From: Nectonema munidae | Taxonomy: Eukaryota; Nematomorpha; Nectonematoida; Nectonematidae | DNA: 64,000 nt | NCBI GenBank assembly: GCA_030549495.1 | Contig: JAUIRK010001055.1 | Span: 495,001-559,000, forward strand | Reading direction: 5' to 3' | Shown here: positions 34,372-45,565 of the stretch, one piece after another | Position numbering within the stretch: position 1 is the stretch's first letter | How the letters are laid out: the number at the start of each line of letters is the position of its first letter | Position numbers and translations under genes: made by a program | The notes under the pieces: generated by a model | The model's database searches: none | What the model was told of the DNA's origin: nothing | The model's input: the letters and a program-made list of their open reading frames with translations, nothing else

Positions 34372-37300
34372 ATGAACGGCGATGATAAGAAGGAGAAGCC
34401 TGCTGATTCTAACGAAATAAACATTGCCCTTGTTTATTCACCAAAGAAAGCCGCAAGAAATAAGCCTTCACTTTCTAAAAATTGTTCAGTTTGATCATTT
34501 TCATATCCACATATTCTTGAAAGTTTGTTGAATCAATTCACATTTTATTTTGACAGGCCTCTGGTCAAGGAGATCATTCGCTAAGGAAGCACTCTCGAAT
34601 CCGAAGTGGGAGCTTGTTTCACGAAGTTCCTCTAAGCACAGAAGTGCTCCCACCCACCGCGACCTTCTACAAAAAGTGGATTCGACCCCTCATCTCTGAG
34701 TTTCTAGGCACGATCTGCCTCTTATTAACGGTCTATGTTCCGAAAGAAAAAGATCACGTGGTGGTCATTGGTCTCGTAGTGATTGGCCTTGTTGTCATTT
34801 TTGGTGAAGCAAGGTATGGTTGATGTTTACGCTTCACTTTATAATTTAAACCTTTGCTTGCCGAAGTGAGCAGTAGCGGCCGCCATCGCGCGTTTTGAAA
34901 TTCTTAAGAGGTGCTGTCACAATTTGCAAATCAAAAGTATTAGGTATGAAATTTGTCTGGAAAGAAAAAATATTTTGTATAATTTATGCGATGGTTATAC
35001 TTTAGAAAATTATTTATATGAGTAGCTATAAATCATGGATATCAAAGGAAGTTAAAATTCTCTTCTCACTATTCGCAATTAACTAAAATGCTGCTATTCT
35101 CTCGCACAGATTGTGTGGCAAAAGATATAGTGCTGTAAATAAAATTGTAACTAATGAAAGAAACGGTATGTATGTATAATGTGAGAGTGGTGCTATCATC
35201 ATCATTGATTTCAGTAGCATCAAACCAAACATCTAATTACTTCAGGTTCACTTAACATTTTGAAAGAAAATATATTTTATAAGGAGACATTTTTTGAAGT
35301 AATGTCGTTTAGGGGGAGGGGGTTGAGTAGGAAAAGTTTGGCAAACGCGGTTTAAACGATGAATATAGGATGGCGAGATGAATCCTTTTTATACAGAATA
35401 TTTAGACTCTGTGTATAGTCAAGTCTACAAATGTAGTTGGAGATGTTTGATGATATATTGAGTACACTTACAATTATTGAAGAATATAGATTTGACTAAA
35501 TATGTCTATTCGTTTATTTAATTATGGTATATGTTTTAGGAGCTTGGCAAAGCTTCGGAGTCATTCATTATATATGCATTCAGAGCTTTGCCAAGATACC
35601 ATGTATTTATTTGTAAAAAAATCTGAGGTCAAAAATAAATATCCAATAGTTTTTCCAATTACATGAAATTTTGTATTGAGGTTTGCCCTATATTTCCTAA
35701 CTTTCATTAAAAATTTCAACTCACTTGAATTTATATGAAAAAAGTTATGAGTCCCTAAAATTTATTTGATATTTGATATAGAGAAAAGCGCTGGTAGGCA
35801 ACTTGTTTGTCATTTCCAGCCTGTATACTACTTTGGTTTCTATTCTATAGTTTGCTATGTGCATGTTTTGATCCAAATGTTTAGGGAGAAAAGCTAGATG
35901 TAAGATTTGATATACCTCTGGGGAAGACGATGTTACAAAAGTTATTACCTATATTTTTGCAATTTGCACTATTTTAACACTAGAACGCCCATAGGGCCAT
36001 TTTGACCTATCAATTTTTTTTTAATTTTAATTTTTCCCAATTAGTTCGAATTGATGATTTGCTATTTCTTGACCTTGTTGATTTCATGAAACTAAATAAT
36101 TGTATGCTTTTATTGTGGTAATAAGCAAATTATTTTTTTGATTTGTATTAAATATTACTAGAACGCCCATATGGTCAATTTGACCCTTATATGAAAATAT
36201 TCTATTCTTTTTCTTCATTTGAAAAGTCTATTGTGAGTACAATATTGGGAGATGATTTTTTGATTATCTTTCCATTGATTTTATAAACACATGTAGCAAA
36301 TTTAAATTTGAATTTTATTCTTTATCTGATTCGTTTCATTGACTGATTTTAGAATGGGAAAAAATTCAATCAAAACTACACAAATATACCCTCAGATGAG
36401 TCAAGTGGCGGTGAAATTTCTGACTCTGAAACTTCTTTTCATGCCTAGTCAAATTTATCCACATCAAGTTCTTCGATTTCTTCTTTTTCAGGATACAATG
36501 AAGATTCCACTAATTATAAGAAAAATATCAAAAGAAAAAGAATTCAGTGTCTTTATAAGCAGTATGAGGCTCCTGATGGAACTATATAGAGATTAATAGA
36601 AAATCATTCATGTTCCTCAGGCAGGGCACCAATATGCAATATTATCAAAGATACACCAGGTCCAACCAGTCATGCAAAAAGTAGTATTCTGGAAAATCTT
36701 TTTTTATCACCCTAGAGACTTTTTATTTATCATTTTATGCTAAACCAGATAAAAAAAGTGTCAGAATTACAACCGCAGAATGTTTTAGGTGATCCTTCTT
36801 GGAATATAACAATATCAGAATTAGAAGCCTTTATAGCAATTTTATATGTAAGAGGAGTGTACCTGCCTCGCATGGATTAGATGTGCACTTACTTTGGTCT
36901 AAAACTTGGGACTTAAATTTTTGCAAAGAAACAATAAGTCGTTCTCGTTTTTGTGAAATACAACGATGCGCTTCGATCTAAAAAGCAATCGGTCTTTACG
37001 TTTGAAGACGGATAAATTTGTAGCTATTTCCGAAATGTGGTATCGCTTCATTTCTAACTGCCAATTCCTTATGAGTTTCTTGTTATCGATGAGCTGCCTT
37101 TTCCAAGTAGGACAAGATGCCCATTCACTCAATTTATACTTTCTAAACCAGATATGGTCAAAAAATGTGGCTTTTTGTTGATATCTGCTAAAAGGCTTCC
37201 CATATTTTGGCAAAGAAGACAATTGTCATACACGCCTATCTGAATATGCTGTAATGAAACTCATGGATCTTTATCTAAATACCGGCAGAAACGTAATCTA

Positions 37301-40300
37301 TGATAATTTGTTCACTTCTTTCAAACTAAGAAAAAAGAGTTGGAAAAAAGGAAGATGACAACTTGTTGGCACGTTAAATAAAGCTAGAAGAAAAGTTCCT
37401 AAATCTTTGAAAAATCTCTGACTTGCCCACCATCAAACGAGTGATTTTGAGAATGAAGATTTACGCTTGACGGTTTATCAGGGTAAAAGAAACGAAAATG
37501 TACTGTTACTGAGTAGTTTTTGCACAAAAATGGTATTGTAAACTCAGATATAAAAAATGTGCGTGATACAATTAATTTTTACAATAATACAAAATGCTGT
37601 GTGGATGTATTTGACCAAACGGCAGGAAAATGGAGCGTAAAAGCAGCTTCAAGAAGGTGGCCAGTACGCGCTTTTTGTAATTTGCTTGATCTGGCAGCAA
37701 TAAACGCAACAATACTTCATAATGAAACTCGGAAATCTAAAATTGCAGGAAGAGATTACATACAGAAGTTGGCAGAAGAATTAGTCAACGCGTATATTTC
37801 ATCTAAAAAAGACAAAGATAACAGTGAAGAACTTCAATCAACTACACGTGAGGATGGAAAAAGAAGAAATTGTCAAATAAAAACGGATTGTAATGCAAAT
37901 AAATCAAATATAAAGTGTAACAAATGTTAAGAAGTCTTTGTTCTAAATGTGTATAAATTAAATGTCAAACTTTTTGTGATCAATAAAAATTTCATTCTAA
38001 AATTATACCGCATTTTTTACAATAAAAAAATTTTTGCTATATTATTTATTTTACATATAGTTGATGCACATTTTAATATATAGAAAATATTATAAGAACG
38101 CATAAAATTCTAAATTTTATTTTTATTTATTATCATACATATATGTTTAGTTTTTTTAATTTTTTAAAGGGTCATTTTGACCCTAACAGCCGTTGAAGAG
38201 TGTAATAAATTTTTCGGGGCGTTCTAGTGTTAAATACCATGTTTCTTAATTAATCAAAGAATCCAAAATATTCTTTAAAAAGTCAAAAAGTATAGGAAGA
38301 CAATTTGGTAAAAATTATTGCGTTTTTGAAAGGGGATAGATGGAAAGGCAATTTTTAATGATCTCTATTTTATAGTTGTATTATGACGAAGTATTAAAGT
38401 TTTTAAAAAAATGAAGTATTTATTTTTGTATTACATATTATGTATTGAAACATTGTATATCTTTTACTATATATTTTTCTCTTTATGATGATTGAAAGAT
38501 GGTGGTTATACTACAGCTAATCGGCTTTTTAGCTACTCATCTCATACTTAAATCTTCCTCGCATTCTCACTAATGAAGATTACTGAACGAGTTTTCTACT
38601 GTATTGGATTAATCGTGAACAATAGCATCCAAATCGCTTAGTGGTTGGAGAATTAATCAATTGCTGCTCATGAATTAAACTCTTTCTATAATAAATTACT
38701 TACTTACTTACTTTTAAAAAAGCAATTTAAAAGTATTTGATAAACAGAAGTATATACCCTTTTGGTAATCATTTTATCGCCGCGTATAAAGCTTATATTT
38801 AAAAAAGATCATAGAAAGGAACAAAATAACTTTGATCTATCCTTTGAAAGTTTCGAGGTTACCTTCTCGCCTTGAAACTTATAACAAGATGATTCAAATA
38901 AAATATAGAGCACACGAAGTTTAAATGCTGCAGGTGTAAGGTTTGCAAGAGAAGGACCACGATCATATAAATATTTAAAAACTTAGAACAGGATTTCTTT
39001 TTAGTTTAATTTGTTATTTTTAGTGGTTGTCAGTTGAATCCCAGTGTGACACTTGGTCTAACTCTTGTAGGCGACTTAGATTACAGAATAGCTCCTCTTT
39101 ACATCCTCACCCAGATGTTGGCTGGTATCTGTGCATCTTTTATATATTTGGTAAGGATCTTGAGCATAATCCTTATTTTAAGTTTTATCTGGTCCTACAA
39201 ATCCCGTTTTTTATTTTAGGCCATGGTTGGTAAAACCTATTTCAATGAAGTTGTGCACGGACATGCATTACTTCAACGACACCACGTTCCTTATTCAACG
39301 ATCATAACAGAAACATTTGGAACCTACATTCTTATCCTTGTGATCATCATGCTTGTTGTGGATAAGGAACTCGGCAAAGACTTGTCTACCTGCATCATTA
39401 TTGGCGTTGTTTTACTTGGCTTAATCTATTTCTGGTATTTTTGATACATTTTAAATTTTCCTACTTATATATTTATAGCTTCTTTATAGTTTTTATCAAA
39501 TTTTAATACATTTTTGTCTTTTTCCTTAAAAGTATGAATCAGGTTCCTTTATCATAATTATTTTTTTATTCAGTTTCTCTCCAAACTAATTAATTTTTAT
39601 TCGTTCGGATTATGTATTTATATCGTAAACCAATTACATTCCTTCTTTTTCTTTTGAGCATTAACTCAAGAGATAACTTTTTAAAGAAACTTTATTTAAT
39701 ATATTTATCTATCAGCGAAATTGAGGATTGTTCCTTGCATATAACCACATTAACTTCTTTGTTTGTATTGCTTATTTTAAGCCAAATGAATTTTTTCGTT
39801 TATAACTTTGAGTTTTTTTAAAGTGCTTGGATACACGGGTTAGCAACCAAAAATTGTTTTGTATTTTATCCTTTATCACACGCTGATTTCGAATTTACCA
39901 CTGAAACTGTTGTTCACATATTCAATTTCATATTCGTATATTTCTCTCTGTTATAACTATTTAATATATATTAACCGGTTATCGACCAATGTGAATCGTC
40001 TGCGTTTATAATGATACAAATCTTCTGCTTTATGCTAGATATCGTCTGATTATTCTGGTCGTTAACGGGTTAAATGAATAGATTATTATTATTTAAAAAT
40101 ATAATTAATATTATCTTTGCTAAATAAAATATATATTGTTAGGATAAAGTGGCTTCTAGAGCGTGCTTAACATGTCCAAATGGCTATTGTTATTTCTGTG
40201 GAGAATTTTTTGTGAAGAAATAATAGAGAAATATTATGGATTTTGTTAACAAAGCATACTATGCATATTTTGGAGTAAAGCTCGGGGACCAAGATAAGAA

Positions 40301-43300
40301 TAGTTTGTTCAATATGTGTGAGCAATGGACAAAAGGTGAAAAGAAGGCCATGTGCTTCGACGTTCTAATGATATGGCGGGAGCAACAAACCACAGTGATG
40401 ATTGCTATTTCTGCACATACAAAGTTCAAGGGCATTGCTCGAAAGACCAGGAAAAATAATGCTAATTCGAATCTTCCATCAGATTTTTGTATTGGAGATC
40501 AAAGAAATGAACCTGAGCTGTTTGGTCGGAGTGAAATAAATGATCTGGCAAAGAATCAGCAGAGTTTTAGGCTCAAGACTTAAATCTAAGAATCTATTAG
40601 CTCAATGTACATCATTCTCATCGTCATCGTGAGAAGGTGTTTGTCCCCTATTTTGTCCAGGAGAATGATTTAGTGTTTTGCACTGACCCGAAAGAACTCG
40701 TAGAAAAGTTTGGTATATGTTATAGCAATGAAAAATAGAGAATCTTTATTGATTCATCTTAAAACCTTTCTTTTGCATAATAGCAATAAGTATGCTTCAA
40801 TTCTTGTGGGACACTCTGTAATTACGGAAGAGTTTTATGGAAATTTGGTCCTTCTTTTGACAGGGTTAATTACAAAGATCACAACCGGATGATTTACGGT
40901 GATTTGAAGATAGGTAGGAGCAAGTAGGGTTCACGAAATTTGCATTCTTTTTGTGTGAATGAGACAGTAGAGCGAAAAATCTGCATTGGACTCGAGAACG
41001 TTGGCCCAGTAGGAATTCACTCACACCAGGGACAAGGAACATCTTGCGAAAGAGTTTCGTGGATCCTAAAAAGATTCTACTGCCACACCCGCACATCAAA
41101 TTGGGGATGATGAAACAGTTTATAAAGGCGTTGCCACTGCAAGGAAAAGGTTTAGCTTATTTGAGCGAAAAGTTTCCTGCTCTCATTTCCCTCTAAATAA
41201 AGGTCAGGCAAACTTTCTGTTATTTTAGTCATTTTAATATATAGTGTGAGCTTTACAAATTTGTGACTAAACCTTAGAGGTGTTATGGAAAAACTGTGAT
41301 GATATTTCCATTCAGCATCCTTGAAATGTATATTTACACACTACATATTCAAAACAATTTTGGGTAAGTCGACAAATTTTTCGTTAGGGATAGCAATTTT
41401 TATTTGACTATAGTTTTATGCCCTTTCTCTAAACGTAATTGAATTTTTTTTCTAAAGCTGAGGATGTTTTGCTTTTCAAACGTGTTGGGGATCAAACCTT
41501 TAAAAAGTAATCGTTCGAAACATTGTTATAGATTTCTACCTGAAAGTATTTTTTTCCTTATATTTAAGAAATTCTGTTTAACAATCATGCGTATGAGAGG
41601 AGACCAATTTACAGACTAGACTGATTTGTGGAAGTTAGCATAACCGCTTAAGACTAGAGAAAATTTTCATGCTTCTCAATCGGTTGGAGCCGAATTTTTT
41701 AAGTATTTTGAATAACAAATATTTCCTAAATTTTAGATATTTAGCCTAAAAAATGTTTTTTTTACTTATTGAGTTCTCAATATATCGAAATTACAGTGAT
41801 TTTTGATTTTTTTTTATAAGAAAATTTTTCAAAGTTATATAAAAAACTTGAAAGTGTGAAAATTAATTTCGCAAAATCAAGTTCCTTACAAAAATTGGCA
41901 GACTTTTTTCATCATTTATATTTAAAAGGCTCCAAATATATTTATTGATTTGTTGAATTATCCTTTCTCTAGATTTTAAATTTAATCAAAATTTTAGCAA
42001 TGGAATCAATGGCGCTGGACTAAATCCTGCTCGAGTGTTTGGAGCAGCTCTCGTCTTTAGTATCACACATGGGTTTAATTGGATGGAGCATAATCAGATT
42101 TATTACTTTTTGGGAGAAATTCTTGGACCACTCTTAGCTGCATTTTCATATAAGTAAGATAAAAGATTAACCTATTTCTATCAATTTTTCATTAGTTATT
42201 TTTCATCTATCTTCAAAGTATTGGTATACTATTGCTATTATGTGATTTATTCAATTGAAGCGTGTTATTCCGCAGGATTTTTTTTATCTCAACGCACTAA
42301 TACCAATGTTATTCAACTATGAAAGTCTCTTTTTTTGATGCAGAATACTTGTTTTTCTTCCCAGTTTAGATTAGATGAGTGGTAAAGAATCCAGAGAAGA
42401 ACAACGTCCCGGATTCGCACCTCCCTCCTTTCATTAAATTTATGCACCCATCTCTTTAAGAATAAATATTGGAAGCTTGGCAAAGCTCCGAAGCCATAAA
42501 CAACCCCCCAAAATAAATTAAGAAAAATTGTATTTAAATTCCCCCTTTCCTCACCCACAAAATTATTAATTTTCTCTTTAAACCGATACTATTTTGAATA
42601 AAAGTCCAGTATGGACAATTAAATTGTGTTAAAATTTCAAGTCATTCGACATAACAACTAAAAAGATATTGGCATGTAAAAATTTTGCTTAAAGTTTTTT
42701 TCAAATTAATAATGTTTCTAAAAGAATTAGAAAACTTTTACATAAGATAACACTAACACCATCCCCCAGTCTTACCTACAGATGACGGATGGAAGAAATA
42801 TTAGTATAGAGATATAATAGGATAAAGTAATTTCGAAACCCTGTTGCTAATATGTTTTTCTTTTTAGGGCTTCATAATTTTTTTCTTGCTACGGGCCTGA
42901 TAAGTAGTAACTATACATTCATACATAATAAAAGATAGATGCTATATTTATAGACGTAACTACAATATTTGACGCTCATATCTTCCAGATTGTTTAATTA
43001 ATTTATTTGTAATTTACACCAATCGAATCGTCTAATTTTTTATTAAGAGTGACTTTTACCATTTTAAATATTTAACATTCAACAATTTTACGCTAAGCAT
43101 CTGTCATCTATACCCTCATTCATCCAACTCACTGTATTCATGAAGATTCTTATCGCGAAGATGAATCGTACAGAGTTTAATAATCATCATCAATTGATTT
43201 TCGCCAAGCGCACTAAACGTTCATGCTTGTTTATGATGCGTGCATGCATAATACATCTTTACTTGCACCTTCTTCACATAATTAGCGCTCGGGATAAGCC

Positions 43301-44186
43301 AGTTATGATAAAACGTTTGCATAATTTTTTATGCAGTTTTGCAAGATGAAGGAATACAACAAATCACCGCTCGAAAATATCATCTTTACACACTTTTTGA
43401 GCGGAATCATGACGTATGAGACATCAACGTCAGCAAAAATTTGACTGAATTTGAATATGTCATCTATTCAATAACTATATTCATCGAAAAATTCAATTTC
43501 AAAATCAAAAGTGTACTTTTATTATAAACTAAAATAATTTTCCACGAAAAATTCTGTGTATGTTACATTCCTCATTCAATTCATAAGTATAAAATAATCA
43601 TCCAAACTCACCGTTGACGGCTAGTTTGCTGAGGCTCACGTCTATCAGGAACTGGGCCTCAATTCAAACCCCATGGAGACAAACTCAAAAATTTCTCAAA
43701 GTGCCTTTTGGACACACACATCCAGTAGAACTAATGAGACTTCAAAAACCAAAACCGGTCTTGTACAGAGTGTACTGTTAGTGATGATGATCGAATACAA
43801 GAGAACTTACCATTTTCATTTATATAGGCATTGCTTCTTTTGATTTATAAGTTATATTATTTGATCAAATAAACTTGGAAAGTGTTGCATAAAAGTAAGC
43901 GGATGCGATATGCCTTGAAGTTTAGATGAATGATAAATACAGATTGTGAAAATTATGGCTCCAATTGTGTTCTAGTTCAAATTTCTTGCTCCGCCATTGA
44001 CTTAGTTACCAAAGCAATTCCAGATTGATTTGTAATCTGTTTTTTAGTCTTTTTTGACGAGAGGTATCTTCATCACATGTCCAGATAAAAATGCAAATCT
44101 TTTATTTACATAAAGTATAATAATACTCTTTTCATAGATACCTGTTTGCAACTAGAAGAACTACTTGGCTTGCGAAAAGAGAATGA
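34372..44186 (+). CDS. Aquaporin-family (MIP) channel, six exons, 306 aa
   Basis: Predicted exons: 34372-34488, 34557-34813, 39024-39150, 39220-39434, 41998-42153, 44138-44186 (stop TGA 44184-44186). All introns are GT-AG and phases fit throughout. Residues 1-79 are a basic, soluble N-terminus. TM1 includes WIRPLISEFLGTICLLL (80-96) and TM2 VVVIGLVVIGLVVIF. Pore loop B is SGCQLNPSVTLGL with NPS at 130-132 instead of NPA; TM3 includes YILTQMLAGICASFIYL. TM4 includes TIITETFGTYILILVIIML and TM5 CIIIGVVLLGLIYF. Pore loop E is GAGLNPARVFGAALV (NPA 248-250, selectivity-filter Arg251), and TM6 YYFLGEILGPLLAAF. The C-tail is short (YLFATRRTTWLAKRE). Such proteins conduct water or small solutes across membranes. 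The subfamily is unclear: it looks like a divergent classical aquaporin, not an aquaglyceroporin. The exon 1 donor (GTTTGA) is weak, so exon 1 is the least certain part. Introns 2, 4 and 5 are long and repeat-filled. Confidence 0.85.
35539..35600. repeat. Inverted repeat around AGCTTGGCAAAGCT
   Basis: GGAGCTTGGCAAAGCTTCGG (35539-35558) is followed by CAGAGCTTTGCCAAGATA (35581-35598), an imperfect inverted partner. A related GGAAGCTTGGCAAAGCTCCG sits at 42471-42490. Both lie in introns of the aquaporin gene. Confidence 0.5.
35978..38229 (+). mobile_element. piggyBac element in intron 2 of the aquaporin gene
   Basis: TTAA duplications (35974-35977 and 38230-38233) flank inverted ends CACTAGAACGCCCATAGGG and, reversed from the right, CACTAGAACGCCCCGAAAA. 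Just inside, GGTCATTTTGACC-type palindromes occur at both ends. A second end-like copy, TTACTAGAACGCCCATATGG, lies at about 36158-36177. TTAA specificity and the transposase identify piggyBac. It sits in the sense orientation relative to the host gene. Confidence 0.9.
36339..37930 (+). pseudogene. piggyBac transposase, broken
   Basis: The acidic N-terminus (SDESSGGEISDSETSF) and GRAPICNIIKDTPGPTSHAK lie at about 36390-36680. The start of the dimerisation/DDE region, ELEAFIAILYVRGVY, is at about 36820. The frame at 36966-37181 has MRFDLKSNRSLRLKTDKFVA and ISEMWYRFISNCQ. In other frames, IDELLFPSRTRCPFTQFILS (about 37090) carries the first catalytic aspartate. The intact final frame (37520-37930) holds CVDVFDQTAGKWSVKAASRR (last catalytic aspartate), WPVRAFCNLLDLAAINATIL and a basic tail ending KCNKC, a remnant of the C-terminal zinc finger. 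At least five frame breaks or stops. Element ends are well kept compared with the gene. Confidence 0.8.
39975..40069. repeat. Diverged TTAA-flanked MITE in aquaporin intron 4
   Basis: TTAA (39971-39974 and 40070-40073) flanks CCGGTTATCGACCAATG at the left and CTGGTCGTTAACGGG at the right. The interior keeps AATCGTCTGCGTTTATA and AGATATCGTCTGAT. It matches the 130-bp family at 51733-52014, shortened and more diverged. Confidence 0.65.
40160..41210 (+). pseudogene. Decayed copy of a multicopy arthropod/cnidarian gene family of unknown role
   Basis: Blocks in several frames: KAYYAYFGVKLGDQDK (about 40252), EQWTKGEKKAMCF (about 40320), CYFCTYKVQGHCSKDQEK (about 40405), and FLLHNSNKYASILVGHSVIT (about 40760). 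Then come MIYGDLKI (40889), FVDPKKILLPHPHIKLGMMK (about 41058) and FIKALPLQGKGLAYLSEKFP. I recall the same ordered blocks (GHSV-ExYxN-LLL, GDLK, VDPxKVLLPPLHIKLGLMK) from a highly repeated family of proteins usually left unnamed. Its copy number suggests a transposon-borne gene. Many frame changes; no ends recognised. It lies in intron 4 of the aquaporin gene. Confidence 0.5.
42370..42500 (+). repeat. tRNA-derived SINE-like sequence in aquaporin intron 5
   Basis: TTAGATGAGTGGTAAAGAAT followed by CCCGGATTCGCACCTCC resembles tRNA A- and B-boxes (B-box GATTCGCACC). The body ends with the AGCTTGGCAAAGCT palindrome (42471-42494) also found at 35539. The 81-codon minus-strand ORF across it is not supported. 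Confidence 0.4.
43605..43815 (+). repeat. tRNA-derived SINE in aquaporin intron 5
   Basis: ACTCACCGTTGACGGCTAGT through GGGCCTCAATTCAAACCCCA has a B-box-like ATTCAAACCC. The body includes ACCGGTCTTGTACAGAGTGT and GATGATCGAATACAAGAGAA. The second half recurs at 50489-50553 (ACCGGTCTTTCACACAGTGT, GATCGCATACAAGAGAACTT), which defines a repeat family. Confidence 0.5.
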
Positions 44187-45290
44187 AGACGTCATACCTC
44201 CTCTTAAAAAGAACTGCAAGGATGAAAAAGAATCCTCATTCTTCTCCACACTATCCCATTGTGTGTATAAAAATCGTGTTTCGTTTATTCATCCCAAGTT
44301 CATAACATGTTCACTTTTGTATTTCTGTAAATCTATAAGATTCTCTTCCCTTTTTTATGTGTAATCCTATTTGATAAATAGCATATCTTTTTCCGCCGCT
44401 TCTACCGATGATGCATCATCAGTCATTAATATTATAGCATTCAAGCATATTTTTATATATCATTTTATAAGCATTTATTAAAAAGTTATCTCTTTTCCTA
44501 TGCCTAGACGTGTGTTCTTACACTGAGGGTTCCATTTGTCCTGCATTTCAACCACTTACTTAATCTTAAAGTTTGGCTCGCCTTTTTATAATCCTACTCC
44601 ACTTCTTTTTAATTGTTTTAATTTCCTTTATCTTTTAAAGATAAAATATGTGTGTGTATATATATTTTTTTTTATTTACAATATGAGCACTGTAAAATGA
44701 TAGAAATGTTTTGATTTGGAAATTTTTCGCGATACCTCATGAGTGTATTTATATTGTGGTGAAAGCCCTAAGTAATGATATATTCTTTCCATTTTGTAAT
44801 ATTGTATCTATGCATAAATTATCATCATAGTATTTAGTTTTTATCCCTTTATGGAGCTGATTGTGTCCATTTTATCATTTTTATATATACATCATCTAAT
44901 AGTGTAACCAGTTTTATAATATTAGGATTGTTTGTTCACTCTTCTGTTAATACTTTTAAAGTGATTATTGCTAAATAGCGAACATTAAGAAAGGATCTAA
45001 AATGAATTTTATTCAAACTTCTTTTCGCTTGTATTCAATGATTTTAAAAGCTCTCATTTTACGGTTTTATTTTATGCCTTGACGCAGCATAATTAAGTGT
45101 GATTGAAAAGTTGGCCCTTGTTTTAGTATTTAGTCCCTTGAAATTCGTTTGTCTCATCATATCTATTAATTATGTGCATTTTTTATTTGAATAGTGAGTA
45201 TGTTAGCATCGCATTATCACGATTTACACTGAGATTGTTGTTTTTACCAATCTGTTATTATTATTATTAATATTTACATCGCTTTTTTCG

Positions 45291-45296
45291 AATAAA
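45291..45296 (+). terminator. Candidate polyadenylation signal of the aquaporin gene
   Basis: AATAAA lies 1.1 kb past the stop codon in AT-rich sequence without ORFs. It is the first clear AATAAA on this strand that I noticed after the stop. The 3' UTR would then reach to within about 270 bp of the stop codon of the convergent transporter gene. Confidence 0.35.
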
Positions 45297-45565
45297 ATTT
45301 AAAAATACTTTTGACCTTTTTTATATCCATTATTCGAGATGCGTAGATTCGAGTTATTTACGCGCTTTCCACTGTGCTCGTAGTTTTTTATCCTGCCCTG
45401 CTATCTCTGTGTTGTTTCGTTCATTATATGTTTACTAGTAATAAATACTATTTGATGATAGCAAGATTTATAGAAAACGTTCAAAGTTGGCAAATTTGAC
45501 TAAATACGCACAGGTATATATATATATATATCTTATTTATGTTAAAACTTTATAGAGCCTTTGAT

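Noticed and set aside
39027-39219. Two overlapping ORFs over aquaporin exon 3
   Set aside because: Only the NPSVTLGLTL frame fits the aquaporin; the rest is intron 3 read-through.
44146-44364. 72-codon + ORF at the last aquaporin exon
   Set aside because: Frame does not fit the phase of the splice junction; the phase-correct frame ends at 44186 with a plausible C-terminus.
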